Source: Pisaster brevispinus (taxonomy: Eukaryota > Echinodermata > Asteroidea > Forcipulatida > Asteriidae). From it: DNA of 64,000 bases. Made by a program: the position numbers and the translations under genes. The DNA lies in contig JAMKCF010000002.1 in the NCBI GenBank assembly GCA_023634235.1, positions 16,177,091-16,241,090 on the forward strand. Direction: 5' to 3'. The notes beneath the pieces were generated by a model, which saw nothing but the letters and a program-made list of their open reading frames with translations, was not told the origin of the DNA and did no database searches. Below are positions 12,301 to 24,633 of this stretch, piece after piece; the first letter of the stretch is position 1; each line of letters opens with the position of its first letter.

Positions 12301-15300
12301 AAACGCCTGGGGCTGGGAAATGGAGAGAGAAGTCATGGTTGAACTGGCCCATTTTTTCCGTTTTAGTTTCGGTGAGCTGAAGACATCCGTTGCTAACGAC
12401 GCTCCCAGTGGACATCACATTGTTGCAATGGCAACTTGTCACTCGTTAACCATCATCAATGGCGAGATAAGCGGAGATCCGATCGATCTGAAGATGTTCC
12501 AGGCTTCTGGATGGGTAAGGTTCTTAAGAAAGAGAAACGTCTCAGTCATTAGACGTGGTATGAAGTTATGAAGACCATAGTCGTACAACCCAGAGGGCAA
12601 GGTGGGTGACTGAACTAGGGGGCAAGGTGGGCAACTGACCCAGGGGGCAATAGAGGCAACTGACCCAGGAGGCAAGGCGGACAACTGACCCACCAGAGTG
12701 CAATGTGAGCAACTAACCCAGGAGACAAGGTGGGCAACTGACCCACCAGGGTGCAAGGTGGGCAACTATGCCCCAACAAAATCAGACGAAACAGTGGCAA
12801 AAACTTAGGCACAGCAGGAAGAAACAAATCGGACATAGAAAGCAAAAACATTTGGTGAAATTTATTCTTAGGTTTTTAAATGTATCAAGTATAACCAACC
12901 ATAATGAAAACTGATTTGCTAAACTTAAAAATAAGTTGAAATTTTACTAATGTTTTTACCTTTGCACAATTTCGGGCAAATAACAACCCTCCTCCCCCCC
13001 CCCCCCACCCCCAACATGATGCAGACTCTGAGAACTATTTATTCTATTAATTATTGTTTTACCGTTTTTGTAGGGGATTGAAGAACCAACGAGTAAGGAA
13101 AACACAAATTGTGATATGATGGTATCCACCATCGTACGATCACCAGTGACTGCAGACAGACAAAAACCAGAGGTGAGATTTCACGCACGTGATATAACGT
13201 TTTGAATTTTAATCACGGCTTTTCACAATTTTATACTGTTTGCTTGCCAAACTTTTCACATAAAATTGATTTTTTTTACGAGCGATAAAATGACTCCTTG
13301 TAAAAATCTCAGAGATGACTTTTGTGACTTTAATAGGATGTTGAGGAGATTGGCATCTTGAAGCAGTTTCCATTTTCCTCTGAGCTTCAGCGGATGAGCG
13401 TCGTTACGCGATCACTAAGAGATCAATCCATGCAGCTCTACATCAAGGGATCACCAGAGCTGGTAGCTTCCCTCTCCAAGATGTCTACAGGTAAGCTAAG
13501 ACGAGGTCAATAAGATGTCATCGAAGGAGCAAGAGTGCTCTCCCGCCAAATCCCATTCGGCCCCTCTGAGATCTCCCACCACCCATCCCTGTGTCATTGC
13601 ATTCAATCAAGCCAGCATGATTTTAAAACGACTATCATAGTTTGTTTTGGGCGTCTCACATGCTGTGTTAAGTTTGAAAGAGCTCCCTTTTTTAGCACAA
13701 CAACTTGCTTAGCACGGAAAACTGCTCAGCAGAAACAGGTTACCAACTGAAATGTCATATGAAGTAATTTGGCTGGTTACCTGAGTTGGCAGGCTATGGT
13801 TTGTATGATTTAGACACAACTCAATAAAATTTGGCACAGGGGTTGGAGACCACCTCTCCGAGAACTTCCACCCTCGGGACATGCACCCCATCATGAAATC
13901 CCTCTGGAGGACCTGAAATCTAGAGGGTATCACATTTTATCTGACTGATTAAGACAGATTAATTTGATCTTTTCCAGTTCCACCTGATTTCCAAGAGCAG
14001 CTAAACTCCTACACCAAGGATGGATTCCGTGTCCTGGCACTAGCTACCAAAGAGCTGGATCCCAAGCTGTCCTGGCACAAACTACAACAGCTTAACAGGT
14101 AAAAGTGTCATTCCAATTGAATTTATTAAACTAAACCAACCAATGCAACAATTCAAATGTGACCTTTGTTGTTTAATTATGTGAACTCAATAAGTTATTC
14201 GATAACGATGCCTAAAATATCGGAGCAAGACTGTACTCTCAAGCTTTGATGTTGTTGCAGTTAGCAGATCTGATGAGTTGACGTCATCACGCCGCCATCT
14301 TGGAGGGAAAACGGTGATGAAACAATGGCACACAGTATGGACAAATGAGTAGCCTCTTTTTGACCTCTATTTGAGGGTGTCCCACTAAAGTGACGTCATG
14401 TGCCAAAGATCTATTTGCGTGTTCTTGAAAAACAAAATGGTTGCATCCATCACCCATTCAGAACACAAACATGATAGCTATAAACCTTCAGGCGGCTTCA
14501 TAACGATCATCCATTTTACAAAATATAAACCACATACAAATTATAACATATTTTTTTCTGAAACTATTTTACTTTTAGGGACCAAGTGGAGCGAGATCTG
14601 ACTTTTGTCGGTCTTCTCGTCATGCAGAATAAATTGAAACCGGAGACCAAACCTGTTATTGAGGAACTGACGCATGCTAACATTCGAACTGTTATGGTCA
14701 CAGGTATCGTGGAACTAATTAGTTATCAGATACAAATTACTTTAAGTTATGTTTGAAGCTTTGCATGGCGTGGATGATATTAGGTAACTAGGCATTTGTA
14801 AACTTGCTCCAGAACGGTTCTTCTCAGAACCAAAGACATTTTATATGGTTGTACCCGCAAGTTTAGTATTTATAGTTATTACCATAAATTATTTGGTTTG
14901 TTTGTTTGTTTGTTTGTTTTTTTAGGGTTTTTATTGTTAATTTGTGAAAACGTTTGAAGGAAGATAGCAATTGTCCTGAGACGGTTTTCAGTGTGAATTA
15001 CTGTTTTTCTTTTCTCTAAATTCAGTGCTACCCCTCTTTGAGTGTTGACAAGAGTTGCCACTTTTCCACGCTATTTTCATTGCAAATTTGAGCACTATGT
15101 TTTTGGTAAACTGTTAACTTTTGACGGTTTGATTTATTGTTTCTTTCTAAATCGGTTTCTGTCTCCAACCGACCAGGTGATAACATCTTAACCGCCATTA
15201 CCGTTGCCCGTAAGTGTGGCATGGTCGGTGCAGATGAAGACATCGTACGCATCGTGGCTGACGACTGCGAAGATTCCAAGCACCCGGTTCTTCACTGCAC

Positions 15301-18300
15301 TAAAGTGACGTCAGAGCAAGACGAAATTAATTCCGAGTTTACAGACGGGGTGAGTCATGAGATGTGTATCATGTCTAATCCAGGGTCAAGTGTGAGACTT
15401 TTGGGACGCTAGGTGGCAGCAGACTACCAAATGAATCAATTGTTCTCGAAAGTGTGCGCATGCTCAGAAATACGTAAGCAATGGAAACTTACCTCAAAAT
15501 ATGCTGTCGTCACCTAGAGTCCCCGAAAGTCTCACAAGCAGCTAAAGCTGAAAATACTTGTTTATCAAATTTGTTTGATAAGCAAACATAAAGTATGGTA
15601 CCAGTCACAAGCAACGTACATGACATGAGATTTTTGGTGGTAACCTGTTTCTGCTAATCAAGATTTTGCTGTGCTAAGCAAAGTATGCTGAACAGCTTCC
15701 TGAAATTTGGACCAGCCCACCATCATTCTTGTTTAGAAAAAGAGCGCGAAAATTAACAACCTTCACGCATGCGCCTGTAATCATGTCAAAGATGTTCATT
15801 TATTTATTTATAAATTCATAAAAATTTGTTGCCATATTTTTTCTCAGAGTGAAACTTCCCTTCAGATTGAGCCAATCCGACGCAAGTTGCATTACGCTAT
15901 AGACGGTAAAACATTCGAAGCCGTGAAGAAACAACAACAAACTGTACTACCTCAGGTAAACGCATGATGGGAATTAATCTTTAACTGGTTTAACTGGTTA
16001 AGTGGTGGCGCTGTCGTGACACTAAAACCGTAACGGTGTTGTGACATGTTTTATGAGCGAGGTCAGCGTCTGGGTTCCTAACATGCATTTGCATTCTTGC
16101 CACAATGACAGGTGGTAATTGGCAAATATAGTGTAACCAGAAGAACTAGTTAACTAATGTTTCAGTGGGTGACATTAGGGAGAGACCGTGTGGAATTGAC
16201 TGAATTGACTATTGACTGAATTGACTGAGTTAACTGATTAACAAACTTAATGGTGAAGCTACTACTACAGTTTCTTTTGAACCTGTTGACTCAAAAACAT
16301 TTGACCTTCTTAATTCCTATTTTATTCACTATTTTCATTGCCGTTTAATCAAGGGAATACTTATCTCACGATATTTCATTATTTCGTGAAGAGTTCCGTT
16401 TGTAATAAATGTACTTAATGAAATAAGTTCCGGTTGGCTGTCCCAAGCTGTTGAGGAAGTTGGCGTTCATTTAGCTCTTGTTGGGGCTCACCCTGATGAG
16501 CACAGCCGGGTTGACCCGGCAAGCTAATCGAGCGAGCACATTGAGTTGTATACATGTAAGGGGGAACAAGATGCCGTCGTTATCAGGCTCAGTTCTTTCA
16601 CAACCAGAAATGTGTCTTCCATTTTAAGCTTGCAGTTCAAGGAACCATCTTTGCTCGTATGACACCAGATCAGAAAAGTGAACTCGTCCAGACTCTTCAG
16701 GACTTGGAGTACCGCGTGGGTATGTGCGGGGACGGGGCCAACGACTGCGGGGCACTGAAGGCTGCTCATGCCGGTATTGCCCTGTCGGAAGCTGAGGCTT
16801 CGGTTGCCTCGCCATTCACCTCAAAGATACAGAACATCTCTTGTGTCCCAATTATCATCAAGTGAGTAATCTTCCTTTAGGACAATCAATTGGAGTTTTA
16901 CATTTTACAGGATGAACATCTGTTTTCGTTTTAAATTTGAACATTGTATTTTTCATTCCAGGGAAGGCCGTGCTTCGCTGGTGACGGCTTTCGGTATGTT
17001 CAAGTTCATCGCACTTTACAGCATGATACAGTTCGTGTCTGTCATGATTTGCTACACAGTGAGTTCAGTACTGCATTTCAATCAAACACAAAATAAAAAA
17101 CATTATAAACATTTCATCCAAATTCATACTTGACGAACGCAAACTATCCAAATGAAGTTATAATAATTTGTAAAAAAAATTATATTGTGCCCCTTTACAT
17201 AAAAATGACCAAAAGCGCAAAAGATACTCACCCCAGATGGTATTGAGCCATACTTCCTACAAATTAAAGAGAACTACCGCGAGAAAATAGAATGTGCTCT
17301 TTCCCTGTTGAAAGCTACACGGGAAAGAGGAAAGACCAAAGGTAACCTGATATAAAACCATCAACTCAATGGGTTCGAATCCCGGTCGTGACACTTGTTT
17401 CCTTGAGCAAAACACTTCAACTATAATTGCTTCTTTTCACCCAGGGGTAAATGTGTACCAGTGAGGGCAGAGATGGTTCTTGTAATTGATTAAGCTTGGT
17501 GTGCTATATATTTGGCAGCACAGGCTGTATACTCCCCAGGGAGGTGAAATGGTTTATTAAGGAATGAAATAAATGGCCCAGTGACTAGGGGTAATGTTGG
17601 GGCGCCATGAGCGTCACTGAGTGATGAGTTTGAGTTCTATATCATGATCCGCTACTATTGTTGCAACCTTGTGTTTCTTTTTTACTTCTACAGGTCCACT
17701 CAGCCTTGAGTAATTTCATGTTCATGTATTCAGATATCTTCGTTTGCACAACTGTGATTTTATTCAGTAAGTATTTGACCCATATGTAGACACAGAAAAA
17801 AATGTTGCCACTAGTGTTACAGAAAAAGAGAGCAATAGGCATATAGGCTCAGTGAATTGCATTGGGGTTAAAAAATCTAATTTGTGTTTTACCCATACAC
17901 TGATGTGTGTTATCAAAAGGCTTCTTACTTGGGTTGGATTCAAAACGATGGCCGTTGCTACTCTAGAGTAGATGACCACTTGACCGGCAAACTCGCCCGG
18001 TATTTAAAGGTTCAGTGAGTCGGGTGAAAAGTAATCCGGACGAAAACAAACTGCGCCAATTCGTTCAATATATAGACGCACATAAATTAGACCAAGATAC
18101 TCTGCTGTTATGGCCACTGGTGGACGCTCACCATGGATCATTTTATGTAATAACATAAACTAGTTACGACAGCTTAATTACTATGGTACCAAACAGTCAC
18201 ATCATTGTGAGACTGTAGGGACGCTAGGTGGCAGCAGACTTACCAGGTAAATCCATTGTCTTGGAGTTGTGCGCATGCTCAGCATTATGTATTAAACAAT

Positions 18301-21061
18301 GGCAATAGCCTATGGTCTGCTGCCACCTAGCATTCCAAAATCCCTGGATTTGTTTGCAACAGTACCATGATGTAAAACCGTTTTACAGTGTGGACTAGTT
18401 CCATAATATCACTCTGCAGCATAAAGCAATACATTTAGTACAATTTTTACTTTAAAAGAAGCATTTCTGATCTGTACTGCATATCCCAAACCCACAGCTT
18501 TTTATCACATTCACCTCAACGGGACATGCCATTTATGTCTGGTAACGTTTATTATTTATTGTTCGTCTCCTCAGTGGGGCGTAACGGGGCCTACCACTCC
18601 ATTGCCCTGAAGAAGCCGACAACGAAGCTATTTGTAACGCCAATCATCTTGTCTCTGACCTTACAAGTGGCTGTCCAGACTGTCTGCCAAGCAGCGATCT
18701 TTGTCATCCTCAAAACTCAACCATGGTTCGTAGAGTTGTTAAGTCCTTTCAGAGACAGTCTCGGAATAAACTTTGACTTAAGGGTCTTACAAAGATGGTT
18801 TATGATATTCGGATTGCATTTAAGAAAAATACTGAGATAGAAGCTTATGTTTATTGACATTTATTAATGTTTATTGATACGTTTAATTGTTGATGTATTT
18901 TTTGTTTTCTTTCTCTATGAATTTTTGCCTGTTTTGTTATTGGAGCTGTCGTATACATAATGTTGTCTTCTTTCTATCGTAGATTACGTGTAGGGCTATT
19001 CCTAGGAACTATGAACCTTGCATAGGCCGCCATCTTTGAGGTCAAACAATGGGAACCACGTGTGTACGCAACTCACAGTCAATGACAGGCCTCCCTTTGA
19101 CCTCTGTAAGGGTGCTTGTTGAGCTTGTGACGTCACGTGCAGAAAGGATCTGTTGTAACTGTTTCAAACTCAGATTTACATTTAACTTTTCTGTTTCTCT
19201 TATGTCTCTTTCTCTCTCCCTCTCCTAAGGTTTATTCCGATGGTTCCATCAAAAACAGAAAAGAACATTCAGTGCTGGGAAACGACCTCTGTCTTCTTGG
19301 TATCCATGTTCCAGTACACCATTATGGCAATCATATACACACCGGGAAAACCCTACAGGAAACCCATCTACAAAAATTGTGAATGCAACTTTTAAAATTC
19401 CATTTTATTTTATTAAATGCCATCAAGTAATATAAAAACCCTGGTGAAACACGGCAGTTACAGGTTGTGTGGCTTCTGACTGGCACCCCGAACAAAGATA
19501 TTGGCATAATAGGAAGACCACCAAAATTAGGGCTAGATAACTTTGTTAATCCGCTGGTCCCAGGTTCAAGTCACGCTCTAGTCAATGTTATAAAAATCCT
19601 GAATTCGAGACTGTACCTTTTGCACTCAAAGTTTAGATTTGAACCCGTACTACTGCAAAAAGGTTGGTCTGCCTACTACATTTCACTTACTAGCTTTGAA
19701 TTCTGTTATATTTCTTCTAGATTTGTACATGGTGGATCTCTTTATCATCATCGTCTGTAGTTTTGTCATGTTGTTTTATCCACCGAAGGAAATCGAAGAA
19801 CTCTTCGAGGTGAGTTTTCGAAGGATAGACTGTCCATCATTTTATTTTTCAGTTTAATTTAATGTTTTACTTAAATCCTCCCGTAGCCAAATTGGCGGCT
19901 GTTGTTGGTGACTGATGTGTAGCTTAGGGCAGCCTATAGCCGTATCCGAATTGGCTACAGCTACGGCTACGACTGTTGCTAAGGTGTTTCTAAGGAATGA
20001 TGTCCTATTCTTCAACGCATGATGACGCAGAAATCCAGCCGTTGCCGTAGCCGTAACCGTAGCCATAGAGCCGCCAATTTGGACAAGGTCTATGCTTCAA
20101 CGTTGTAATCAAGCCGCAACCGTAACCATAGCCGCCAGTTTGGCACGGCCCCACTTTGCATAAAGTTGAAATTCCGGTAGAAAGCTTTACATGTCAGCCA
20201 TCTTGATTGTGTTACTTGTGTTCGTTGTTTTTATTTCTTTTTACACATTGTTATTTTGATATTCCATAGTTTGAACACATTCCGAGCTTCCACTTCAAGG
20301 CAATCATCCTAGCAGTGGTCGTCTTCAACTTATTCTTATCGGCTGCTGTAGAGGTAGGTCAATGTACGCAGGCTTTGGTGTGTGTCATTGCGTCACACGC
20401 GCGCGTCTGCTGCACCCCAACGTTTTCAGTACAAGTGGCACGAGATTCTGTGGTCCCACTTTCGGGTGCAGATTCCGGATTAAACTGACCTTAAAATGGC
20501 ACTGGTCTCCTGCCACCCAGGGGAAGATTTCACAAAGAGTTAAGGTTGATCTTGCTAAGCAAAGTGTGATGTCACAATACAAATCACTATGGTGATAATG
20601 ACAACTCATCTTAAGATGAATCTTAGTGCTTTGTGAAATCGAACCAAGGCAACCGGTTCAGTTCTGACTCGGTAGTGTTTACTGCGTCTAGATTAAGTTT
20701 GGTTATAGGAGAAAATATCGTTGTAATATAAAAACACCAAAGTGGTTCTTTCACTTATAGTGTTACCGAAGTAAATTCACTTTCCAAAAGAGAATTAAAG
20801 TTATGATTACAACACAAAGCAAGCATAATTAAATAAATTGCTATACACATTTTGATTTTATAGCTTATGAATGACTCCATGAAAACAAGTCGGACATCTG
20901 AATGAAAGCTTTTCATAACTGTTGTCATTCGTGTGCAGGTATTTCTGGTGTCTAACCGTTTGCTGCTGAAACTGGTATCCTGTAAGTACTGCCGTCGTGC
21001 TAAGCCTGCAAAGTATGAAGAACTAATGATGATCGCAACCAGTCTGGGCGATCCAGATTGA
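6301..21061 (+). CDS. ATP13A2: P5B-type cation-transporting ATPase, ATP13A2-like
   Basis: Predicted polyamine-exporting P5B ATPase of late endosomes/lysosomes (role from the family). Coding exons: 6301-6363, 6541-6708, 7129-7187, 7313-7444, 7542-7622, 7899-7968, 8170-8304, 8656-8722, 9389-9520, 10189-10365, 10768-10878, 10976-11022, 11176-11364, 12031-12092, 12367-12514, 13074-13172, 13337-13490, 13978-14098, 14579-14703, 15177-15349, 15848-15955, 16629-16861, 16962-17058, 17694-17766, 18575-18725, 19230-19378, 19721-19809, 20270-20353, 20939-21061. They sum to 3420 nt (1139 aa) with all phases closing; the family is usually about 1180-1250 aa. Seen: N-terminal hydrophobic hairpin (about 30-55), VLNPFYVFQ (192 on), MLTGES split by an intron, PPVLPA (433-438), DKTGTLTED with catalytic Asp476 and an intron between K477 and T478, KGSPE (617), GDN (714), [11 protein letters not shown] (841). 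KGSPELVA and QPWF favour ATP13A2 over ATP13A3. Least certain: the start, and the exon 22 acceptor and exon 25 donor. Confidence 0.95.
6851..6948. mobile_element. 98-base element with 16-base perfect inverted ends
   Basis: GCCATTTTGGGAGTTA at 6851 and TAACTCCCAAAATGGC ending 6948. In the ATP13A2-like intron 6709-7128. No other copy seen in the window. Confidence 0.6.
9770..9912 (+). repeat. K-family interspersed repeat
   Basis: AAAGGCCAAGTCCAATTGTT, CAACTCCTATGTCCC and CAGTTTGTGAAGTGGGCGTG. The inverse copy is at 33183-33325. In the ATP13A2-like intron 9521-10188. Confidence 0.6.
11588..11682. mobile_element. A-family element, shortened
   Basis: GGCGGCTACAGCTACCGCTA at left, then CGTCCTTAGCAACACC, then GCTGCCGTAGCCATAGCTGC and AATTTGGA at right. 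Collinear with 19889-20083 with the centre reduced. In the ATP13A2-like intron 11365-12030. Confidence 0.65.
12589..12772. repeat. 26-base minisatellite in an ATP13A2-like intron
   Basis: Six to seven units of GGCAAGGTGGGCAACTGACC plus CAGGG, in the intron 12515-13073. Minus-strand frames here (PPC/TLVGQL repeats) are artefacts. Confidence 0.85.
13690..13790. repeat. F-family partial copy
   Basis: CAACTTGCTTAGCACGG, GAAACAGGTTACCAACTG and TTTGGCTGGTTACCTG match the F family. In the ATP13A2-like intron 13491-13977. Confidence 0.5.
14279..14402. mobile_element. E-family element with TGACGTCA ends
   Basis: Both ends carry TGACGTCA. The inside has CGCCGCCATCTTGGAGG and TTTTGACCTCTATTTGAGGG, shared with 19027, 25415 and 50040. 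In the ATP13A2-like intron 14099-14578. Confidence 0.7.
15391..15535. mobile_element. D-family short inverted-repeat element
   Basis: Begins GTGAGACTTTTGGGACGCTA and ends with the inverse (CCCCGAAAGTCTCAC). The landmark CTAGGTGGCAGCAGACT and the inner GTGCGCATGCTCAG are shared with 18207-18345. Lies in the ATP13A2-like intron 15350-15847. Confidence 0.75.
15590..15725. repeat. F-family partial copy
   Basis: GTATGGTACCAGTCACAAGC, GTAACCTGTTTCTGCTAATC and GTGCTAAGCAAAG. It follows the D-family element in the same ATP13A2-like intron. Confidence 0.5.
17370..17530 (+). mobile_element. SINE copy, 5' truncated
   Basis: Starts at the box B (GGTTCGAATCCCG) and continues TTCCTTGAGCAAAACACTTC, TTCACCCAGGGGTAAATG and GTGAGGGCAGAGATGG. 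In the ATP13A2-like intron 17059-17693. Confidence 0.65.
18207..18345. mobile_element. D-family short inverted-repeat element
   Basis: GTGAGACTGTAGGGACGCTA at the left; GGTCTGCTGCCACCTAGCAT toward the right. Shares the GCTAGGTGGCAGCAGACT core with 15391-15535. Partial copies of the same ends occur near 10130-10165 and 47772-47825. Confidence 0.7.
19027..19140. mobile_element. E-family element
   Basis: GGCCGCCATCTTTGAGG at left, CCTTTGACCTCTGTAAGGG in the middle and GTGACGTCACGTGC at right. In the ATP13A2-like intron 18726-19229. Confidence 0.65.
19889..20083. mobile_element. A-family element, (GCCGTA)-rich with 14-base inverted ends
   Basis: Perfect ends CCAAATTGGCGGCT and AGCCGCCAATTTGG, 195 bases apart. 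The inside carries runs of GGCTAC and its inverse. A second partial right end follows near 20100-20150. In the ATP13A2-like intron 19810-20269. Confidence 0.8.
20522..20645. mobile_element. B-family short inverted-repeat element
   Basis: Begins GATTTCACAAAGAGTTAAG and ends GTGCTTTGTGAAATCGAACC. The inside shares AAAGTGTGATGTCACAATAC and GACAACTCATCTTAAGATGA with the copies at 25303, 38725 and 51532. It is in the last intron but one of the ATP13A2-like gene region (20354-20938). Confidence 0.75.
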
Positions 21062-21225
21062 AAACATCTCTGTTTTTAGCTCATTACAAAACGGAGCTCT
21101 GTAAGAGCTATCCGACTTGTCGAATGGCATTTCCGGAACTCCGTACAACAAACCCAAAGTGTGGGTGATATTATTTTGTATTCATGTATTGTAAACCTTT
21201 AGAAATAAAAAGGACGTTTTAATGC
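21062..21225 (+). other. 3' UTR of the ATP13A2-like gene with poly(A) signal
   Basis: The TGA stop ends at 21061. An AATAAA hexamer lies at 21204-21209, about 145 bases downstream, and is the first canonical signal after the stop. The cleavage site would fall near 21220-21235. Confidence 0.6.
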
Positions 21226-21384
21226 TCGTATTCAATGAAAACATTCGTATAAGAATGTGTCGCCCTCAAACTGTAACATTTGGTGGGCCTATGTTTAGAT
21301 CAGAGTATTTGTGGATTCATATTACTTTTTATTGAAAATTATATTTTGTTGTTACAACTTTACGGCTATACTATACGGCTACAA

Positions 21385-21500
21385 CATTTTCCGAAATCAC
21401 GGCTTTGGCTTAGGCTCCGGCTTAATTCTCAGTCTGTAATTTGTGAAAACGTCAGTGTGCTTTCGATGCGGGCCTTCAAACAGGCGCACGGAGCCACAGC
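21385..21500. repeat. hexamer-rich repeat copy downstream of the ATP13A2-like gene
   Basis: CGAAATCACGGCTTTGGCTT, AGGCTCCGGCTTAATTCTCA, then GGCGCACGGAGCC. Resembles the copy at 1460-1740. Confidence 0.5.
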
Positions 21501-23141
21501 CGGGTCATAGGAAAATGTGTCCCCGGAGATCCCCCGTATTATTGAGGGAAATTTACATGGGCTGGAGGAGGAGGATTCAAAAGAGGGCGCTATCAGATCA
21601 GAAGAGGTCTGTACAAATTAATTCGCCGTATGGGGGGGGGTACAGAATCTCATGCCACACCAGATCAATGTTCTGAAATGACAATAATACAATCTTAGAT
21701 GTGGTTTTAGAAGTTAAACTTCTGCTAGTCCATTGGTACCGATAGATGTTTTGACCAATCAAGTTTTGTTTATGTTTTCCAACCTACCCCGCGTGTTTGT
21801 CTGTTAATCCCGAAAACATAATATAAAAATACCCTAATGTTGTGTAATTTTGTAAGGTAACGTTAATTATCAATAATTACCTCAATTTTATTTTTTGATA
21901 TACCACGAACTACACGCTAGATTATAGAAAGGGAAACAAACATGTATATAATGCAAACCTTTATAACTGAGTTTTGTAAATAATATAAAATTAGTAGGGG
22001 AGATTGCCTTAGCTTTCGATTCAAACCGGACCTTCGTCAGAGGCACAAACAAGAACAAACACAAACATATCCATTTATAGTTAAATATACAAACAACTTT
22101 ATGGGTTGACAGCCCAAATCAGTTGAGTGTAGCCCTCACCTTGAAGTGGCCGTCCGGCCTGTGATAAACGGCGATATCTCCTTGAAAAAAAATTAATAAT
22201 ACTTTTTCTATTTTTTTTTTAGTCTATATAATAGTGGTTATTTTATATGGCTATTTTATTGTTCGCTCCCTGTATCTCTCTTTCAGTTATCTTATGGGAA
22301 AAACAACAAAAGTTCCCTCGTCAATTCAGTTATGATTTGAATTACATTAGCACTTTTCTCGGTAAATAGTGTTTCAATGGTTTTATTTTAATCCAACCCG
22401 TTTTCTTTTAGACCAGATATCAGTTCCTTCCTTTTATCGAATTGAACCATGGAGGGTATACCTCCATGATTGAACAGAAGAACAGAGGCTGAAACCGGCC
22501 ACAAGATATGATCATTGACCTCTCAAATAAAAAGGTCAAAGTGTGCACAACTCTATGGCGTTTGCCCACCACTAGATTCTGTACGCATGCGTGATTCATG
22601 CATGAATGTAGTTAACATATTTCAAGGGGAAGGCTTAGTGCAAGTATTGTATTATTTTTTACGTTTAATGGCTGAAATTAAATTGTAATTAGTCATAATG
22701 GTATCGGTTATATAGAAATAAACATTATAAATGTATCAAGGGTTTGTCAGTTGTGTTTCACCCTTTAAGCCTCGTGTGCCTATTATAAGGTTCACAAATG
22801 TAAGGTTTCGACTTAATGTGCCAATTATTGTTGTTTTTTGATATGTGTAAAATAAAGTTTTAAAAACAACGCCTTTATTAATTACATTGAATTCCACACC
22901 TATTTTGGGATGAGTTTTTTAATTTGACAACGCTAGCAGTAAAGAAATATCTCCCATTATATATAACATAAAAAATACCTGTAATTCCTCCTAGAACTAG
23001 GAGATAGCGAGCAGGATGCAGCGTTTCAAAAAGCTGAATTTACTGCGGTCAGTTTGTTACCTCCTACCCCGCCCTTCCCCCACAAAGTCCGATGACAGTT
23101 CACGAGAGCGCCCTCAGTCGATTTGTTTTCGCAAAGGACCA

Positions 23142-23289
23142 GGGGCCTTTCTCAAACCTCGGCTTGGGCTCCGTCTCCGGCTTGGGCTCCGTTATGTTGA
23201 TGCAGCGTGTATTTGTATCACACGGAGCCGGCGTGGCACGGAGCCCCGGCACGGAGCCGGAGCCCAAGCCGAGGTTTGAGAAAGGCCCC
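23142..23289. mobile_element. 148-base palindromic element rich in GGCTCC/GGCTTG hexamers
   Basis: Arms of about 33 bases: GGGGCCTTTCTCAAACCTCG and onward, with a near-perfect inverse ending at 23289. The inside repeats CGGCTTGGGCTCCG and CGGAGCCC. Related hexamer runs occur at 1465-1500, 1680-1735, 21390-21425 and 56165-56280. Confidence 0.8.
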
Positions 23290-24305
23290 ACGTTTCCTCC
23301 TTGGAACACGGTTCCTTGGACAATGGGTAAAACCACAACTTCTGAGGGAGACCATTTACACAGCTGCAATTCCGTTATGCTGTATTTTCATATCGCTATA
23401 AGAAAAATATTAATTTCAGTGACAAAAAGTACATAAAGAACTAAACGTATTATACACACGAAGTAAGTTTTAAAAACAACGAGGAGAAAATTCTACAAAA
23501 CTACATTTTAAAAATTCCCTCATACAAATTGTTACCTAGACAAATAATGAAACATTCCGAGAAGAAAGATCAACACCATTGTTATGCGTCACGTGCTCTG
23601 CGCAATCAGCTGTGTTGTTGAAATGAGCTATTCTTGATCTTGTCACACAACATCCATGCGGCAAGCAAAGTGTCAAAGCACGAAAAAGGGCTGAACTGAG
23701 TGTAACTTTGTAAGTAGTTTCTTTCATTTTTGATCATTATTACAGACAATTTCTTGTCTACGGAAGTGTTTCATAAACAGACTACAGTTACTGATGGTTC
23801 TGTAATAAATAAGCTGGGTTTGTTAACGACACTTTTGAGGGTGAACTTCTGAACTGAGTTGTTCACTAAAGTACTAATAATTATAATGTCTTCTCCATAT
23901 TTTTATGGAGGTAGAGAGTTAACGAGGACCAACGTTGACCTTGCTCTGGGGAAAATCGATTTGCAATGCCTGTGGCCTGTGATGAAATCAAATGAATGAT
24001 TGGCATGACGTGACATGATAACCAAGAAGTAGTCTATGAACTATATGATACCGTAGTATGCCATTGTGCTATTTTGCAGGTCACTGCAAATCTTTTTGGA
24101 GAGTTCATGGGGATGGTCAAGGTCAAATCATTGTTTACAGTACACTAGCCATAGAGCAAGGAACATGCACTAATCATGCACTAACACGGTACAATTAATT
24201 TTCAAAATTGTCAGTGATTACAAAGATCTGTCTATATTGTAATGTAGAGTAGTGGCTGGAGTGTTTGTTTGAATTAACTCTTTTGGGGCTAGATAAAGGC
24301 CATGT

Positions 24306-24415
24306 CCAAATTGATGACTTAGTAGCTATGGCTACAACACTGAACAGTCCTATTCTTCACTGTTGTCGTTGCAGCCGATGGACGCAGCCATAGCCAAAGT
24401 TGCTTGCTTCAGACA
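24306..24415. mobile_element. A-family element
   Basis: CCAAATTGATGACTTAGTAG then TAGCTATGGCTACAAC, CAGTCCTATTCTTCACTG, and GCAGCCATAGCCAAAG at right; same order as 19889-20083. Confidence 0.6.
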
Positions 24416-24633
24416 TAGCTTCATCATCTTGAGTCTGTCCACATATTATGTACCTTATAACTAATGGCAGAATACCCCAGAATTTGTTTCCTATCAGAAC
24501 GGCAGCCTATTACAATCATAAGTGCAGGCAACAATCGAGGCTGACACTCAACACGGTGATTGCTCTATGATCCGATACCCTAATATTCTGACAACCCTGA
24601 AGTTTTGATTAACCCCTCACGATCTGCCCGCTA

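Noticed and set aside
12439..12851. Minus-strand frames with repeated [10 protein letters not shown]
   Set aside because: Translation of the 26-base minisatellite in an intron.
16635..16861. Acceptor at TTGCAG just before TTCAAGG for exon 22
   Set aside because: It would break the phase with exon 21. Using the AAG six bases earlier (exon from 16629) restores the frame and gives [10 protein letters not shown] as in the family.
18726..18840. Read-through of ATP13A2-like exon 25 to a TAG as an alternative C-terminus
   Set aside because: It would remove the last four membrane-region exons, all of which are intact and in phase.
23016..23436. Overlapping frames of 64-114 codons on both strands
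   Set aside because: They arise from the GC-rich palindrome at 23142-23289, which has few stop codons in any frame.
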